A stretch of DNA of 64,000 nt from Myxococcota bacterium (GTDB lineage Bacteria; Myxococcota_A; UBA9160; UBA6930): positions 1 to 64,000 of the forward strand of contig JANQFK010000077.1 in NCBI GenBank assembly GCA_028277885.1, written 5' to 3'. Below the pieces are notes generated by a model. The model did not search any database. It saw only the letters and a program-made list of their open reading frames with translations, and was not told the DNA's origin. Made by a program: the position numbers and the translations under genes. This document shows, one piece after another, positions 51,202 to 60,554 of the stretch. How positions within the stretch are numbered: position 1 is the stretch's first letter; every line of letters starts with the position of its first letter.

Positions 51202-52704
51202 TCATTCCTGGCGTCGCGCTCGTCCGCGCCATCGCCAGACCAAGAACGCGGGGGTGCCGAGAGCGAGGACGGTGCCGTAGGCCAGGAAAGCGCGCGCGCT
51301 CTCCCACGCGGCGACGCGCCGCGCCTCGATGATCCCGACGTACAGGCGATCTCCCTCGATGTGCGCCACGGCTCCGTCGATGAGCCAGCCCCGAACGAGG
51401 AAGCGGTCCGGGCCCAGCGGCTCCACGTCGAGGGGAGGGAGAGCCGGGAAGCGACGCAAGACCGGCCGGTCTCCGTCCGCATCGATCTCGAGGTTGAAGA
51501 ACGGGTTCAGGTACCAGAGGTCGTCGGAGAGCACGTCCACGAGGCGATAGGAGGCAGAAGGCGGGGCCGACTCCGCTGGAACAGCGAGCTCGCGTGCGGG
51601 CTCGGTCTCGCGCCGCCCGATGAGCTCCAGGGCGTCGGTGACGAAGCCGGTCGGCGCTTCGGCCGCGTTGCCACTGGAGAGGGCGATCGCCGCGACGCCG
51701 AGGCCGGGGTCGAGAGCCAGACGGGCACTGGCTCCAGGAATGCCGCCATCGTGCCACGCCAGGACCCGTCCCCCCCTCTCCCGCACCATGAACCCGAGTC
51801 CATAGCCCTCGTCGAGGGCCGGGTGCTGGCGGGCGTGGATACGCAGCATGTCCGCGACGCTGTCGCGACGCAGGATACGCCGACCGTCGAGCTCGCCGCC
51901 CCGCAGGAAGAGGAGCGAGAAGCGCGCCAGATCACCCGCCGTGGTGATCAGGCCGCCCGCGGGAACGAGTGGGGAAGTGTCCTTGCGTTCGACACGCCCA
52001 CCGAGGGCGCCGAACAGGTCTCCGTATCCGATGGGGAGGCGCGACTCGAGCTCCCCGGGCGGTCGAAAGCTCGAGTCGTTCATGCCGAAGGGCTCGAAGA
52101 GGACGGTTCGGGCGTGCTCCGCAAAGGTCTGGCCGTCGGCGGCAGCCGCCAGATGGCCCAGCAGCGCGTAGCCCTGGTTGGAGTAGATGATCTTCTGGCC
52201 GGCGGGCCGCACCGTTCTGAGACGGTCCACGAGATAGCCGGCCAATGGGATCGGATCGCCGCCGGTTCCACGCACGGGCAGGCCCGCCGTGTGGGTGAGG
52301 AGCTGGCGAATCGTCGCCGCCACGGGCGTGCCCTTCCGATCCCGGATCCAACGCTCCGGGGACAGGTAGCGGTTGGCTTCCGCATCGAGCTCCAGCCTTC
52401 CCCGTTCCACCTGGCGCGCGACGAGCGTCGCGGTCACGAGCTTCGAGATCGAGGCAGCCTGGTACGAGGTCTCGGGGGTGGCCGCGATGCCGGCCTCCGG
52501 GTCGGCGTGGCCCGCGGCGGCCACCGCGGTGCGGCCCTCCGAGACCACCGCGACCGACAGGGAGGGCGCACCGTGTCGCGCGAGCCGCGCTTCGGCCAGG
52601 CTCCGGATCCGGTCTTCGAGGGGCGGGTTCCCGGCTGCGCCGGACGCACCGCTCGAGACGAGGAAGGCCAGAGGGATGACCGAGAGCAGGGCGGTTCGCG
52701 CCAT
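51202..52704 (-). CDS. serine hydrolase of the beta-lactamase/class C family, membrane-anchored
   Basis: A 500-residue exported protein: signal peptide (LLSVIPLAFLVSSGASGAAG), catalytic SISK (SxxK), YSNQGY (YxN) and HDGGIPG in place of KTG, then an extra C-terminal domain and a final membrane helix (FLAYGTVLALGTPAFLVWRW). Members are esterases or peptidases. The start at 52704 follows GGAGG and yields the signal peptide. Divergent from a TetR gene, its likely regulator. Confidence 0.9.
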   Translation of the reverse strand: MARTALLSVIPLAFLVSSGASGAAGNPPLEDRIRSLAEARLARHGAPSLSVAVVSEGRTAVAAAGHADPEAGIAATPETSYQAASISKLVTATLVARQVERGRLELDAEANRYLSPERWIRDRKGTPVAATIRQLLTHTAGLPVRGTGGDPIPLAGYLVDRLRTVRPAGQKIIYSNQGYALLGHLAAAADGQTFAEHARTVLFEPFGMNDSSFRPPGELESRLPIGYGDLFGALGGRVERKDTSPLVPAGGLITTAGDLARFSLLFLRGGELDGRRILRRDSVADMLRIHARQHPALDEGYGLGFMVRERGGRVLAWHDGGIPGASARLALDPGLGVAAIALSSGNAAEAPTGFVTDALELIGRRETEPARELAVPAESAPPSASYRLVDVLSDDLWYLNPFFNLEIDADGDRPVLRRFPALPPLDVEPLGPDRFLVRGWLIDGAVAHIEGDRLYVGIIEARRVAAWESARAFLAYGTVLALGTPAFLVWRWRGRARRQE

Positions 52705-52750
52705 GGGGCGACCTCCTGGCTCCGGTCCCCCGGGCGGAGCTTGCTTTCTT

Positions 52751-52784
52751 ATACAATAATGTAAGTATTCATCAACAATAATGT
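52751..52784. promoter_or_regulatory. repeat-containing operator between serine hydrolase and TetR genes
   Basis: ACAATAATGT occurs at 52753-52762 and 52775-52784, 22 bases apart; the second copy contains the ATG of the TetR gene. On the minus strand TTGATG, 16 bases and TATAAG form a promoter for the hydrolase gene across the same bases. A TetR operator is likely. Confidence 0.55.
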
Positions 52785-53476
52785 CAGAAAAGCACGCACC
52801 GAAACCTCGAGGACGGCGCCGCCGCGGCGGCCGACGAGCCGCGGGGGAGACCCGGCAGGCGATTCTCGCCGCCGCGCGCAAGCGCCTTGCCGAGCACGGG
52901 CCCGAAGCCATCCGCCTGAAGCAGATCGCGCGCGACGTCGGGATCTCCCATCCCTCGATCCTTCATCACTTCGGAAGCCGTGACGGCCTCACCCAGGCCC
53001 TGGCTCAGGACGCCCAGGATCGGCTGAACGCGGGCGTGCTCGCGGCCCTGTCGGTCCGGGGCGACGAGACCACCATCGGGCCGCTCGTCCGGCACGTCTT
53101 CGAGACGCTCGGCGACTCCGGCCACGCTCGCCTGCTGGCATGGCGAGGTCTGGCACTGAGCGAGCCGCACCCCGAGGACTCGGAGCAGGAGATGCTCCGC
53201 AGCCTGACCGATGCGATCCACGTGCGGTGGGTGGAGCATGCGCGCGTGCGCCGGGAGCGCGTGCCGACACGGGAGGAGTCGGGATTCCTGCTCCGGCTCC
53301 TGGGCGCGACGCTGGTCGGCGACTCGATCGTTGGCCCCATCTTCGAGCTCCGCGCCGAGCTCGATGGTCAGCCTGATTCTCGTGCGCGGTTTCGGAGCTG
53401 GCTATCCGCGCTCGTCACGAGTCAATTCATGGGCGGTGAAGTCGGGGAGAGCGCCCGCGACGAAAGGATGGAGTAG
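52781..53476 (+). CDS. TetR-family transcriptional regulator
   Basis: A 231-residue regulator: very basic N-terminus (PRGRRRRGGRRAAGETRQA), HTH with IRLKQIARDVGISHPSILHHFGS (about 46-68) and a helical C-terminal domain. The ATG has no ribosome site and falls in the repeat region, so a leaderless transcript is possible. Likely represses itself and the divergent hydrolase. Ligand unknown. Confidence 0.87.
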   Translation: MSEKHAPKPRGRRRRGGRRAAGETRQAILAAARKRLAEHGPEAIRLKQIARDVGISHPSILHHFGSRDGLTQALAQDAQDRLNAGVLAALSVRGDETTIGPLVRHVFETLGDSGHARLLAWRGLALSEPHPEDSEQEMLRSLTDAIHVRWVEHARVRRERVPTREESGFLLRLLGATLVGDSIVGPIFELRAELDGQPDSRARFRSWLSALVTSQFMGGEVGESARDERME

Positions 53477-53829
53477 CCCAGCCAGCCCGAACGCCTTTCC
53501 CACAGTCTGGCGGTTCGGAAGCCACGGATCGATTCCTGGACCGAGCAGGGCTCTGGTGGCTCACCTGCCGAAGGAGGCCGCCGATCCCATCGTAGGCGCT
53601 GCCGCCTTCCACGAAGCCGACCCCGAGGTGTGAAGAGGTCGCGGGGGAGCAGGCCGAAGCCAACCGACACCTCAGTGAGTGTCCGGAAGGCATCGGAATG
53701 CTCCATAACCCTTCCCCGGCTCTGCCTGGTCGTTCCTTCGCGATGCGCCTTCGGCGGATCAAGCTCCGGGAAGTCCGGCAGTCCAACAGTCGGGGACCGA
53801 CTCGGCGCTGTTCGGGGGCAGGTCGCCGC
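53477..53829. other. 353-base stretch without a recognisable gene
   Basis: Short open frames exist on both strands but show no known domain, no ribosome site and no codon bias like that of the neighbours. GC is lower than around it. It may be a decayed gene or insertion remnant; I see no inverted repeats that would prove this. Confidence 0.4.
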
Positions 53830-55194
53830 TCATTCGATGTTCAACCGCTGCATCTTCTTGTAGAGCCCCTCCCGGGTGACGCCGAGGCGCCGCGCGGTCT
53901 CGGCCCGGCGGCCGCCGTGGCGCTCGAGGGCCCGGCGGATCAGCCAGGCCTCGATGCGGTCGAGGCTCTCGCGCAGGCTCTCGCCCTCGCGGGTGGCGGC
54001 GCGCACCGGCTCGACGGCGCCGCGCAGGCGCTCCGAGAGCAGCTCCGGGCCGATGGCCTCGCCCGGCTCGGCCAGCGCCAGGGCGCGCTGCACCTCGTTC
54101 TCGAGCTCGCGGACGTTGCCGGGCCACGGGTAGGAGAGCAGCAGGTGGGCGGCCTCGCGCGAGAACCGGCTGCCCGGGCGGCCCTCGCGCTCGCCGTGCA
54201 GTGCGAGGAAGTGATCGGCCAGGGGGATCACGTCCTCGGGCCGCTCGCGCAGGGGCGGCACCGCGATGGGGAAGACGGCGAGGCGGTAGTAGAGGTCCTC
54301 GCGGAAGTGGCCGTTCGAGACCTCGAAGCGCAGGTCGCGGTTGGTGGCCGCGATGACGCGCACGTCGACGCGCCGGGGGGAGGCGCAGCCCACGGGCCGC
54401 ACCTCGCGCTCCTGGAGGGCGCGCAGCAGCTTGGCCTGGAGCGGGCCCGAGGTCTCGCCCACCTCGTCGAGGAACAGGCTCCCGCCGGAGGCCTCCTCGA
54501 ACAGGCCCGGCTTGTCGCGCTCGGCGCCGGTGAAGGCGCCCCGCACGTGGCCGAACAGCTCGCTCTCGAGCAGGGTGTCGGGGAAGGCGGCGCAGTTGAC
54601 CGCCACGAAGGGCTTCGTGGCGCGCGGGCTGCCCTCGTGGATGGCCCGCGCGAGCAGCTCCTTGCCCGTGCCCGTCGCTCCGGAGACCAGCACCGTGGCG
54701 CGCGAGCGCTGGGCGCGAGCCACCAGGGCGTAGACCGCGGCCATCGCCTTGCTGGAGCCCACGATGCCCACGATGCCGGCGCGGCCGGTCTCGGCGCCCG
54801 CACCCGGGCCGGGCTCGCCCGGCGCGGGCTCGCGGTCGAGGGCGAGCGACGCGAGCCGGCCGGTGACGGACTCGCCCGTCGTGAACACCGCCCCGGCGCC
54901 GGCATCCCGCAGCCGGCGGCGCAGGCGCGCGTCCGCGCCGTCGAGGCGCACGAGCAGCAGGGGCCGCGGGCCCCGCGCGCAGCGGCTCCCGCCCGCCAGC
55001 CGCCGCGTGCCGTCGAGGGTCTGCTCGGGGTCGTCCCCGTCGAGCAGCAGGGCATCGAAGCCGCCCAGGGGCAGGGCCAGGGCCTCGTCCACGTCGCGCA
55101 CCCAGGCGAGGTCGAGGCTCGGCGAGTCCGCCACCCGCTCGCTCTCCCACCCCTGCGCCGCGCCGATCCAGAGCACCGATCGGATCCGCGCCAT
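53830..55194 (-). CDS. sigma54-dependent activator with receiver-like N-terminal domain
   Basis: A 454-residue activator. The N-terminal 130 residues form a receiver-like fold ([16 protein letters not shown]) lacking the usual acidic pocket, so it is probably not phosphorylated. AAA+ domain with [14 protein letters not shown] and LFLDEVGE, then a Fis-type HTH ([19 protein letters not shown]). The start at 55194 follows GGAG; the upstream in-frame ATG adds an unconserved stretch. A sigma54 promoter precedes the gene, suggesting autoactivation. Confidence 0.91.
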   Translation of the reverse strand: MARIRSVLWIGAAQGWESERVADSPSLDLAWVRDVDEALALPLGGFDALLLDGDDPEQTLDGTRRLAGGSRCARGPRPLLLVRLDGADARLRRRLRDAGAGAVFTTGESVTGRLASLALDREPAPGEPGPGAGAETGRAGIVGIVGSSKAMAAVYALVARAQRSRATVLVSGATGTGKELLARAIHEGSPRATKPFVAVNCAAFPDTLLESELFGHVRGAFTGAERDKPGLFEEASGGSLFLDEVGETSGPLQAKLLRALQEREVRPVGCASPRRVDVRVIAATNRDLRFEVSNGHFREDLYYRLAVFPIAVPPLRERPEDVIPLADHFLALHGEREGRPGSRFSREAAHLLLSYPWPGNVRELENEVQRALALAEPGEAIGPELLSERLRGAVEPVRAATREGESLRESLDRIEAWLIRRALERHGGRRAETARRLGVTREGLYKKMQRLNIE

Positions 55195-55235
55195 CACCTG
55201 TTCCGCTCCACCTCGGGCCGGGGAGCCTCCCGCGG

Positions 55236-55251
55236 TGCAAGGCACGTGCCC
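55236..55251 (-). promoter_or_regulatory. sigma54-type promoter of the activator gene
   Basis: Minus strand GGGCACG-TGCC-TTGCA, differing from TGGCACG-N4-TTGCW only at the first base, with exact GG-N10-GC spacing. Start predicted near 55226, about 32 bases before the ATG. Confidence 0.68.
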
Positions 55252-55351
55252 CGCCGCGGCCGGCGGCCCGCGCGGCGCCCGGGTGGTGCTGGTCCGAGGT
55301 GGTCGCGTTCGGCCGTCGCTGCGTCGGGCGGATCGCCGGCCGGGCGTCGGC

Positions 55352-56059
55352 TCAGCGGCGGCGGCGCAGGGCGAGGCCGGCGAGGGCGCCGCCGAGGAGC
55401 AGCGCGGTGCCGGGCTCGGGGACGAGGGTCACGCTCGTCACGAGGACGAGGTCGCCGGTGATGGGGCCGACGCCCGAGTAGTCGATCAGCGGAATCTCGT
55501 CGAGGGCGGGGTTCAGCAGCGAGGCGTTCCAGCGCTGGAGCCCCGCGATGGCGTCCACGACGTCCATGCCGTCACCGAGCACCTCGCCGAAGACCGTGAA
55601 GCCCCCGTTCTGGCCGTCGAGGAACGAGTTGTCGCCGAGGTTGAAGAACCACTGGCTGGTGGCGCTGTTCTCCGGGTCCGGGCCGCCGGAGAGCTTCGCC
55701 ATGGCGATGGTGCCGCGCAGGTTCGAGATGCCCGGCTCGTTCATCACCGGGTCGAGCTCGGGGATCTCGGCGATGGCGTCGCCGTCGAGGAAGAAGCCGC
55801 CGCCCTGGATCACGAAGGGCGCGCCGAGCTGGGTGAGGGCGCTGCGGTGGACGATGGAGCCGTCGTAGTCGCCCGCGTTCATGTACTCGAGGAAGTTCGC
55901 CACGGTGAGCGGGGTGGCGTCCTCGAAGAGGTCGATGTCGAAGGTGCCGAGCAGCGTCTCCATGCGGACCACGGTGGCGCCGGCGGGCCCGGCGGCCAGG
56001 GTCGCGAGCAGCAGGGACGCGGCGAGGAGGGAGGCGGCGGTGCGGCGGGTCGGCTTCAT
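55352..56059 (-). CDS. secreted cyclophilin-type peptidyl-prolyl isomerase with PEP-CTERM tail
   Basis: A 235-residue exported protein: signal peptide (LLAASLLLATLAAGPAGA), cyclophilin domain (GTFDIDLFEDATPLTVANFL, NEPGISNLRGTIAMAKLSGG, NSATSQWFFNLGDNSFLD, FTVFGEVLGDGMDVVDAI) and a PEP-CTERM sorting tail (VPEPGTALLLGGALAGLAL plus RRRR). Isomerases normally lack this tail; here the enzyme would be handled by exosortase and sent to the surface or matrix. Confidence 0.93.
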   Translation of the reverse strand: MKPTRRTAASLLAASLLLATLAAGPAGATVVRMETLLGTFDIDLFEDATPLTVANFLEYMNAGDYDGSIVHRSALTQLGAPFVIQGGGFFLDGDAIAEIPELDPVMNEPGISNLRGTIAMAKLSGGPDPENSATSQWFFNLGDNSFLDGQNGGFTVFGEVLGDGMDVVDAIAGLQRWNASLLNPALDEIPLIDYSGVGPITGDLVLVTSVTLVPEPGTALLLGGALAGLALRRRR

Positions 56060-56234
56060 CAGCGGCTCCGGTTCGGTGGATCCTTCGCGGAGCGGCCGCC
56101 GGGCGCATTCCGGGTGCAGCTCCGGAGGTGAGTGGCCGCCGGGCGCCGAAAATCGCGCGGTGGCGGGCGGGAGCGGCCGGCTGCGGGGGCGGCGGCCGGG
56201 CCGGTGGGGCCGGGGCCGTCCGCGGGGGGTGGGC

Positions 56235-57227
56235 TCAGCGGCAGGGGTTCCGCCAGGAGTCGGCCTGCCAGATCCGGCCCGCGATCCGGGTGGCCTCGCC
56301 CTCGCCCTCGATGGAGCACACCGAGACGATGTAGGGCGTCCCGGCGCAGTCGAAGGAGACGTGCTCGGGGGCCCCTCCCAGGACGAACCGCTCGTCGCCG
56401 ACGTCGAGCGCGAGGCCAGCCGCGTAGCTCGCGAGGCTCAGTGCGAGGCGCCCGCCGAGGCGGCGCTCGACGACGCCGTGGCCCAGTGCGAAGTCCGGCT
56501 CCTCGAGGGCGGGGCAGGCCGTCCGGGAGGCGCCCCGGGGCGCCGCCGCCGCGACGGTGGCCGGGGCCTCGCGCTCCGAGGTCCGCAGCGGGGCCGGGGC
56601 CGGAGCGGCGGGCAGCGGTGCCGGAGCCGGGGAGGGGGCCGGCTCGGCCCGGGCGCGGGCCGGGGCGGCGGGCTGCGGGGCGCGGGCGGCGAGCTCGAGG
56701 TCGCGCACCTGGGCGGCGAGGCGGCGGTTCTCGGCCTGGAGCTGCTGGCGCGCCTGCTCGGCCCGGGACCTCTCGACGCCGAGCCGCTCCAGCTGCGTCT
56801 CGAGCTCGCGCTGGCGGGCCTCGCCGGCGCTCGCCTCGGCCTCCAGCTCCGCGACCCGGGCGACGAGGGCCGGGTCCGGGACGGGGACGGGCGGGCCCAC
56901 GAACGCGGCGGGCTCGGGGGGCTCCGGGGCCGGCTCGGCGGCTGCGGGGGCCGGCGCCTCGGTCCGGGCCAGGGCCTGCTCGAGCTCCTGGATGCGCTCC
57001 TCGAGGGGGGCCTGGGCGTCGCTCAGCGCGGCCTCCAGGGCCGCGTTGCTCTCGCGCAGCTCGGCGTTGCCGCGCTCGGCCCGGGCCAGCTCCATGGAGA
57101 CGAGCTGGTTGCGCAGCGTGGCGGCCGCGAAGCCCAGCACGGCGCCGCCCAGCGCGATGGCGCCCAGGATCGCGAGCTGGCTCCGCCAGTCGCGCTCCCC
57201 GAAGGGCCCTCGCCGATCCGCCCCCAT
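56235..57227 (-). CDS. membrane-anchored coiled-coil protein of unknown function
   Basis: A 330-residue protein with one N-terminal membrane helix (about 18-38, QLAILGAIALGGAVLGFAAA), coiled coils (about 45-90 and 120-180), an Ala/Pro-rich linker (about 183-235) and a C-terminal domain (about 238-330) with four cysteines (TACPAL, FDCAGT, VCSIEG, NPCR). Not recognised. It lies on the same strand as, and 36 bases after, the giant repeat protein; a joint envelope function is plausible. Confidence 0.75.
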   Translation of the reverse strand: MGADRRGPFGERDWRSQLAILGAIALGGAVLGFAAATLRNQLVSMELARAERGNAELRESNAALEAALSDAQAPLEERIQELEQALARTEAPAPAAAEPAPEPPEPAAFVGPPVPVPDPALVARVAELEAEASAGEARQRELETQLERLGVERSRAEQARQQLQAENRRLAAQVRDLELAARAPQPAAPARARAEPAPSPAPAPLPAAPAPAPLRTSEREAPATVAAAAPRGASRTACPALEEPDFALGHGVVERRLGGRLALSLASYAAGLALDVGDERFVLGGAPEHVSFDCAGTPYIVSVCSIEGEGEATRIAGRIWQADSWRNPCR

Positions 57228-57263
57228 CGCTGGCCTCCCGACGTTCTTGTCGGGTGTCCGGGC

Positions 57264-60200
57264 CTAGAACTGTCGCCAGAATTCGTGGAACCCGCCGCAG
57301 CCGAGCCCGTCGAGGGGGGAGGTGAGGTCGAGCACGCCGCCGAGGGGCACCTGGGCCTGGCCCTCGAAGCAGGTGTCCACGCGGCCGTCGAAGTCGTCGT
57401 CCTGGCACTGGCGCACGACGTCCTGGCCCGAGAGGTACTGCACCACGTCCGGCGTCCGGTCGCCGTTCGAGTCGATCTCCACCCGGGCCACGGCGCCGCC
57501 CTCGAACACCTGGCGCTGGTCGCCCCGGCCGTCGCCGTTCACGTCCACCAGGCCCTCGGTCACCACGCCGCCGGCGAGGCGGTAGCGCACGTCGAAGCGT
57601 CCGTTGCTGTCGGTGTCGCGGCACTGGCTGCGCACGCTGCCGTCGGCTTCGAGGAAGATCTTGGTGTCCGGGCGCCGCGTGCCGTTGCTCGTCATCTCCT
57701 GGATGAAGGCGGCGCCGCCCTTGAAGCGCGTCACCACCGTGGGCCGGCCCGCGCCCTTCTGGTCCTGGGCCTGGAGCACCACCTGGCCGCCCTCGAGGCG
57801 CGACCACATGTCGATCTTGCAGTCGCCGTTCTCGTCGAGGGACTGCTCCACGAGCTGCTCGCTGGCGTCGTAGCGCTCGGCCACGTCGAAGCAGCCGCGC
57901 TGCTTCGAGTCCTGGCGCATGCTGCGCATCTTGCCGCCCTTGAACTCGACGACGAGGTCCGGCTTGCCGTCGAAGTTGCGGTCCTCCTCGCGCTTGGCCA
58001 CCGCGCCCGTGCCGTCGAGCTGGGTCCAGACGTCGGTCCTGCCGTCGGCGTTCGAGTCCACCTCCTGGCGCTGGGTGCCGCCGGGGCCCGCGGCGAACTT
58101 CTTCTCGAAGCTCCCGTCGAAGTCGTCGTCCTGGCGGGTCGAGGCGGGCTTGCCGTCGGCGTAGAGGACCACCACGTCGGCCTGGCCGTCGCCGTTGCGG
58201 TCGCGCTCGGTGCGCACCAGCGCGCCGGCCTCGTAGACGCTGGTGGTCTCGAGCCGCCCGTCGGCGTCCGAGTCCTCCTGGATGCGGCTCGGCTTCTCGT
58301 CGGGGCCGAAGAGGGTGACGACGTCGACGCGGCCGTCCTGGTCCCGGTCCTCGGTCTGGCGCTGCTTCACGCCGTCCTGGTACTCGACCCGCACGTCGGG
58401 GGTTCCGTCGCCGTCGAGGTCGCTCTCGGCGCCCGTCGGCTGGCCGCCCGCGTAGCGCGTCACCAGCTCGAAGCGTCCGTCGAAGTCCTGGTCCTGCTCC
58501 TCGCGGGCCTTCTCGCCGCCGGCGTAGACGCGGCGGAAGTCGGCCTTGCCGTCGGCGTTGGCGTCCACCTCCTCGCGGGTGGGCGTGCCGTCCGGCGCGT
58601 ACCAGACGATCTGGTCGGGCTGGCCGTCGCCCTTGGTGTCGCGCTCCTCCCGGGCGCGCACGCCGTTCTCGAAGTGGATCGCCACGTCGAAGCGGCCGTC
58701 GCCGTTGGTGTCCTGGCGCTGGAGCGAGGGCTTGCCGTCGGCGAAGCTGGTCACCACGTCGGCCTTGCCGTCGCCGCGGGTGTCCTTCTCCTCGCGGGCC
58801 TTGCTGCCGTTCTCGAACACGACCTTCAGGTCGAAGTCCTTGCTGCCCGGGCTCACCATCTCCTCCGAGGCCACGGTGCCGTCGGCCGCGAGCAGGCCGC
58901 GTCGGTCCGGGCGCCCGTCGAAGTCGGTGTCCTCGCGGAACCGGGCGGGCCGGCCGTCCTCGAACTCGACGAAGCGGTCGGCCTTGCCGTCGGCGTTCTT
59001 GTCCTCCTCGAGGGAGACGGTGGTGCCCTGGCGGTCGTTGCTGCGCCAGGAGTCCACCTTGCCGTCGGCGTCGGTGTCCCGCAGCACCCGGGTCTCCTTG
59101 CCGGTCCCGAGGTCGAGGGTGACGAAGGTGTCGGGCTTGCCGTCGCCGCTGCGGTCCTGCTCCTGCTTCTCGAGGCGGCCCTCGGGGTCGTAGAAGTTCC
59201 AGAGGTCCGTGGCGCCGTTGCGGTCCTCGTCGAGCTCCACCCGGGCCAGGCGGCCCTCGGCCCAGTGCTCGATGCGCTCGTCGCTGCCGTCGCCGTCGGC
59301 ATCGGTCCGGCGGCGCAGCACGGCGCCGCCGCTGTAGGTGACCTCGGTCTCGAAGCGTCCGTCGAAGTCGGCGTCGCGCTTCTCGGAGCGGAGCTGCTCG
59401 CCGCCCACCTCGTAGACGAAGATCGCGTCGACCTCGCCGTCGTGGTTGCGGTCCTCGCGCTGCTCGGCGCGCTCGTCGTTGCGGTAGGCGACGAGGGTGT
59501 CCTTGCTGCCGTCGCCGTTGGTGTCGGCCTCGCTGCGCAGCCTGCCCTCGGGGCCGTAGAAGGTCACGAGATCGAGGCGACCGTCCTTGTCGGTGTCCTC
59601 CTCCTCGCGGGCCTTCCGGCCGTCCTCGTAGCGGCGCAGCATGTCCGGGCGCCCGTCGTCGTCGGTGTCGAAGGTCTCGCGCTCGCGGCTGCCGTCGGCC
59701 AGGAAAATCACCTCGGCCTCGGGGTTCCCGTCGCCGTCCGAGTCCCGCACCTGCCGGCGCTCGCGACCCTTCTTGTAGGTGGAGACCGTGTCGAACTGGC
59801 CGTCGTCGTCGGTGTCGGCCTCGCGCCGCACGATCTCCTCGTTGCGGTAGAGGGTGATCGTGTCCGCCTTGCCGCTGCCGTTCGAGTCCTCCTCGACCCG
59901 CACCTTCACGCCGCGCTCGTAGCGGATGGTGACGTCGAAGCGCCCGTCGGCGTCCTGGTCCTGGAGCTCGAGGGACTTCCGGCCCTCGGCGTCGAACTCG
60001 GCGCGCAGGTTGGGCTTGCCGTCGCCGTCGGCGTCCTCCTCGATCACCGCGGGCTCGCCGTTGCGGTAGGTGACGAAGCGGTCCGGCTTGCCGTTCAGGT
60101 CGGCGTCCTCCTCCTTGCGGACGGGGACGCCGTTCTCGAAGGTGAGCACCGTGTCGGCGCGGCCGTCGAAGTCGTGGTCGTCGCGCTGCACCGTGGGCGT

Positions 60201-60554
60201 CCCGGCGGCGAACTCGATCCACTGGTCCACCTCGCCGTCGGCGTTGGTGTCGCGCTCCTGCTTGCTCGTCTTGCCGTCGGCGCCGAACCAGAGCCAGGCG
60301 TCGGTCTTGCCGTCGTGGTCCGTGTCGCGCTCGGCGCGGCTGGGGGCGCCCTTCTCGTAGTAGATGCGCTCGTCGTAGCTGCCGTCGCCGTTGGTGTCGG
60401 CACGCTTCTCCGAGAGCTGCTCCTCGTCGTCGTAGAGCAGCACCACCGGGCTGCGCTGGGCGAGGGCGGGCAGCGCGAGGACGGCGAGGAGGCCCAGGCC
60501 GGCCGCGGCGGCTCGCGGGATGGCGAGGGGAGGGCGGCGGCTAGTTCGTGCCAA
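57264..60554 (-). CDS. giant secreted protein with about 40 calcium-binding-type DxNxDGxxD repeats
   Basis: A 1096-residue exported protein. After a signal peptide (AAAAGLGLLAVLALPALAQ) it consists almost wholly of about 42 units of about 25 residues: DTNGDGKPD-type loop, beta strand, xYxxGxxxxxE turn and strand. The loops match EF-hand/thrombospondin-3-like calcium sites. Units near residues 590 and 920-960 are degenerate. A C-terminal LDGLGCGGFHEFW tail follows. The TTG start overlaps the end of the TonB-like gene by 14 bases; no ATG is available. Probably surface-located. Confidence 0.85.
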   Translation of the reverse strand: MARTSRRPPLAIPRAAAAGLGLLAVLALPALAQRSPVVLLYDDEEQLSEKRADTNGDGSYDERIYYEKGAPSRAERDTDHDGKTDAWLWFGADGKTSKQERDTNADGEVDQWIEFAAGTPTVQRDDHDFDGRADTVLTFENGVPVRKEEDADLNGKPDRFVTYRNGEPAVIEEDADGDGKPNLRAEFDAEGRKSLELQDQDADGRFDVTIRYERGVKVRVEEDSNGSGKADTITLYRNEEIVRREADTDDDGQFDTVSTYKKGRERRQVRDSDGDGNPEAEVIFLADGSRERETFDTDDDGRPDMLRRYEDGRKAREEEDTDKDGRLDLVTFYGPEGRLRSEADTNGDGSKDTLVAYRNDERAEQREDRNHDGEVDAIFVYEVGGEQLRSEKRDADFDGRFETEVTYSGGAVLRRRTDADGDGSDERIEHWAEGRLARVELDEDRNGATDLWNFYDPEGRLEKQEQDRSGDGKPDTFVTLDLGTGKETRVLRDTDADGKVDSWRSNDRQGTTVSLEEDKNADGKADRFVEFEDGRPARFREDTDFDGRPDRRGLLAADGTVASEEMVSPGSKDFDLKVVFENGSKAREEKDTRGDGKADVVTSFADGKPSLQRQDTNGDGRFDVAIHFENGVRAREERDTKGDGQPDQIVWYAPDGTPTREEVDANADGKADFRRVYAGGEKAREEQDQDFDGRFELVTRYAGGQPTGAESDLDGDGTPDVRVEYQDGVKQRQTEDRDQDGRVDVVTLFGPDEKPSRIQEDSDADGRLETTSVYEAGALVRTERDRNGDGQADVVVLYADGKPASTRQDDDFDGSFEKKFAAGPGGTQRQEVDSNADGRTDVWTQLDGTGAVAKREEDRNFDGKPDLVVEFKGGKMRSMRQDSKQRGCFDVAERYDASEQLVEQSLDENGDCKIDMWSRLEGGQVVLQAQDQKGAGRPTVVTRFKGGAAFIQEMTSNGTRRPDTKIFLEADGSVRSQCRDTDSNGRFDVRYRLAGGVVTEGLVDVNGDGRGDQRQVFEGGAVARVEIDSNGDRTPDVVQYLSGQDVVRQCQDDDFDGRVDTCFEGQAQVPLGGVLDLTSPLDGLGCGGFHEFWRQF

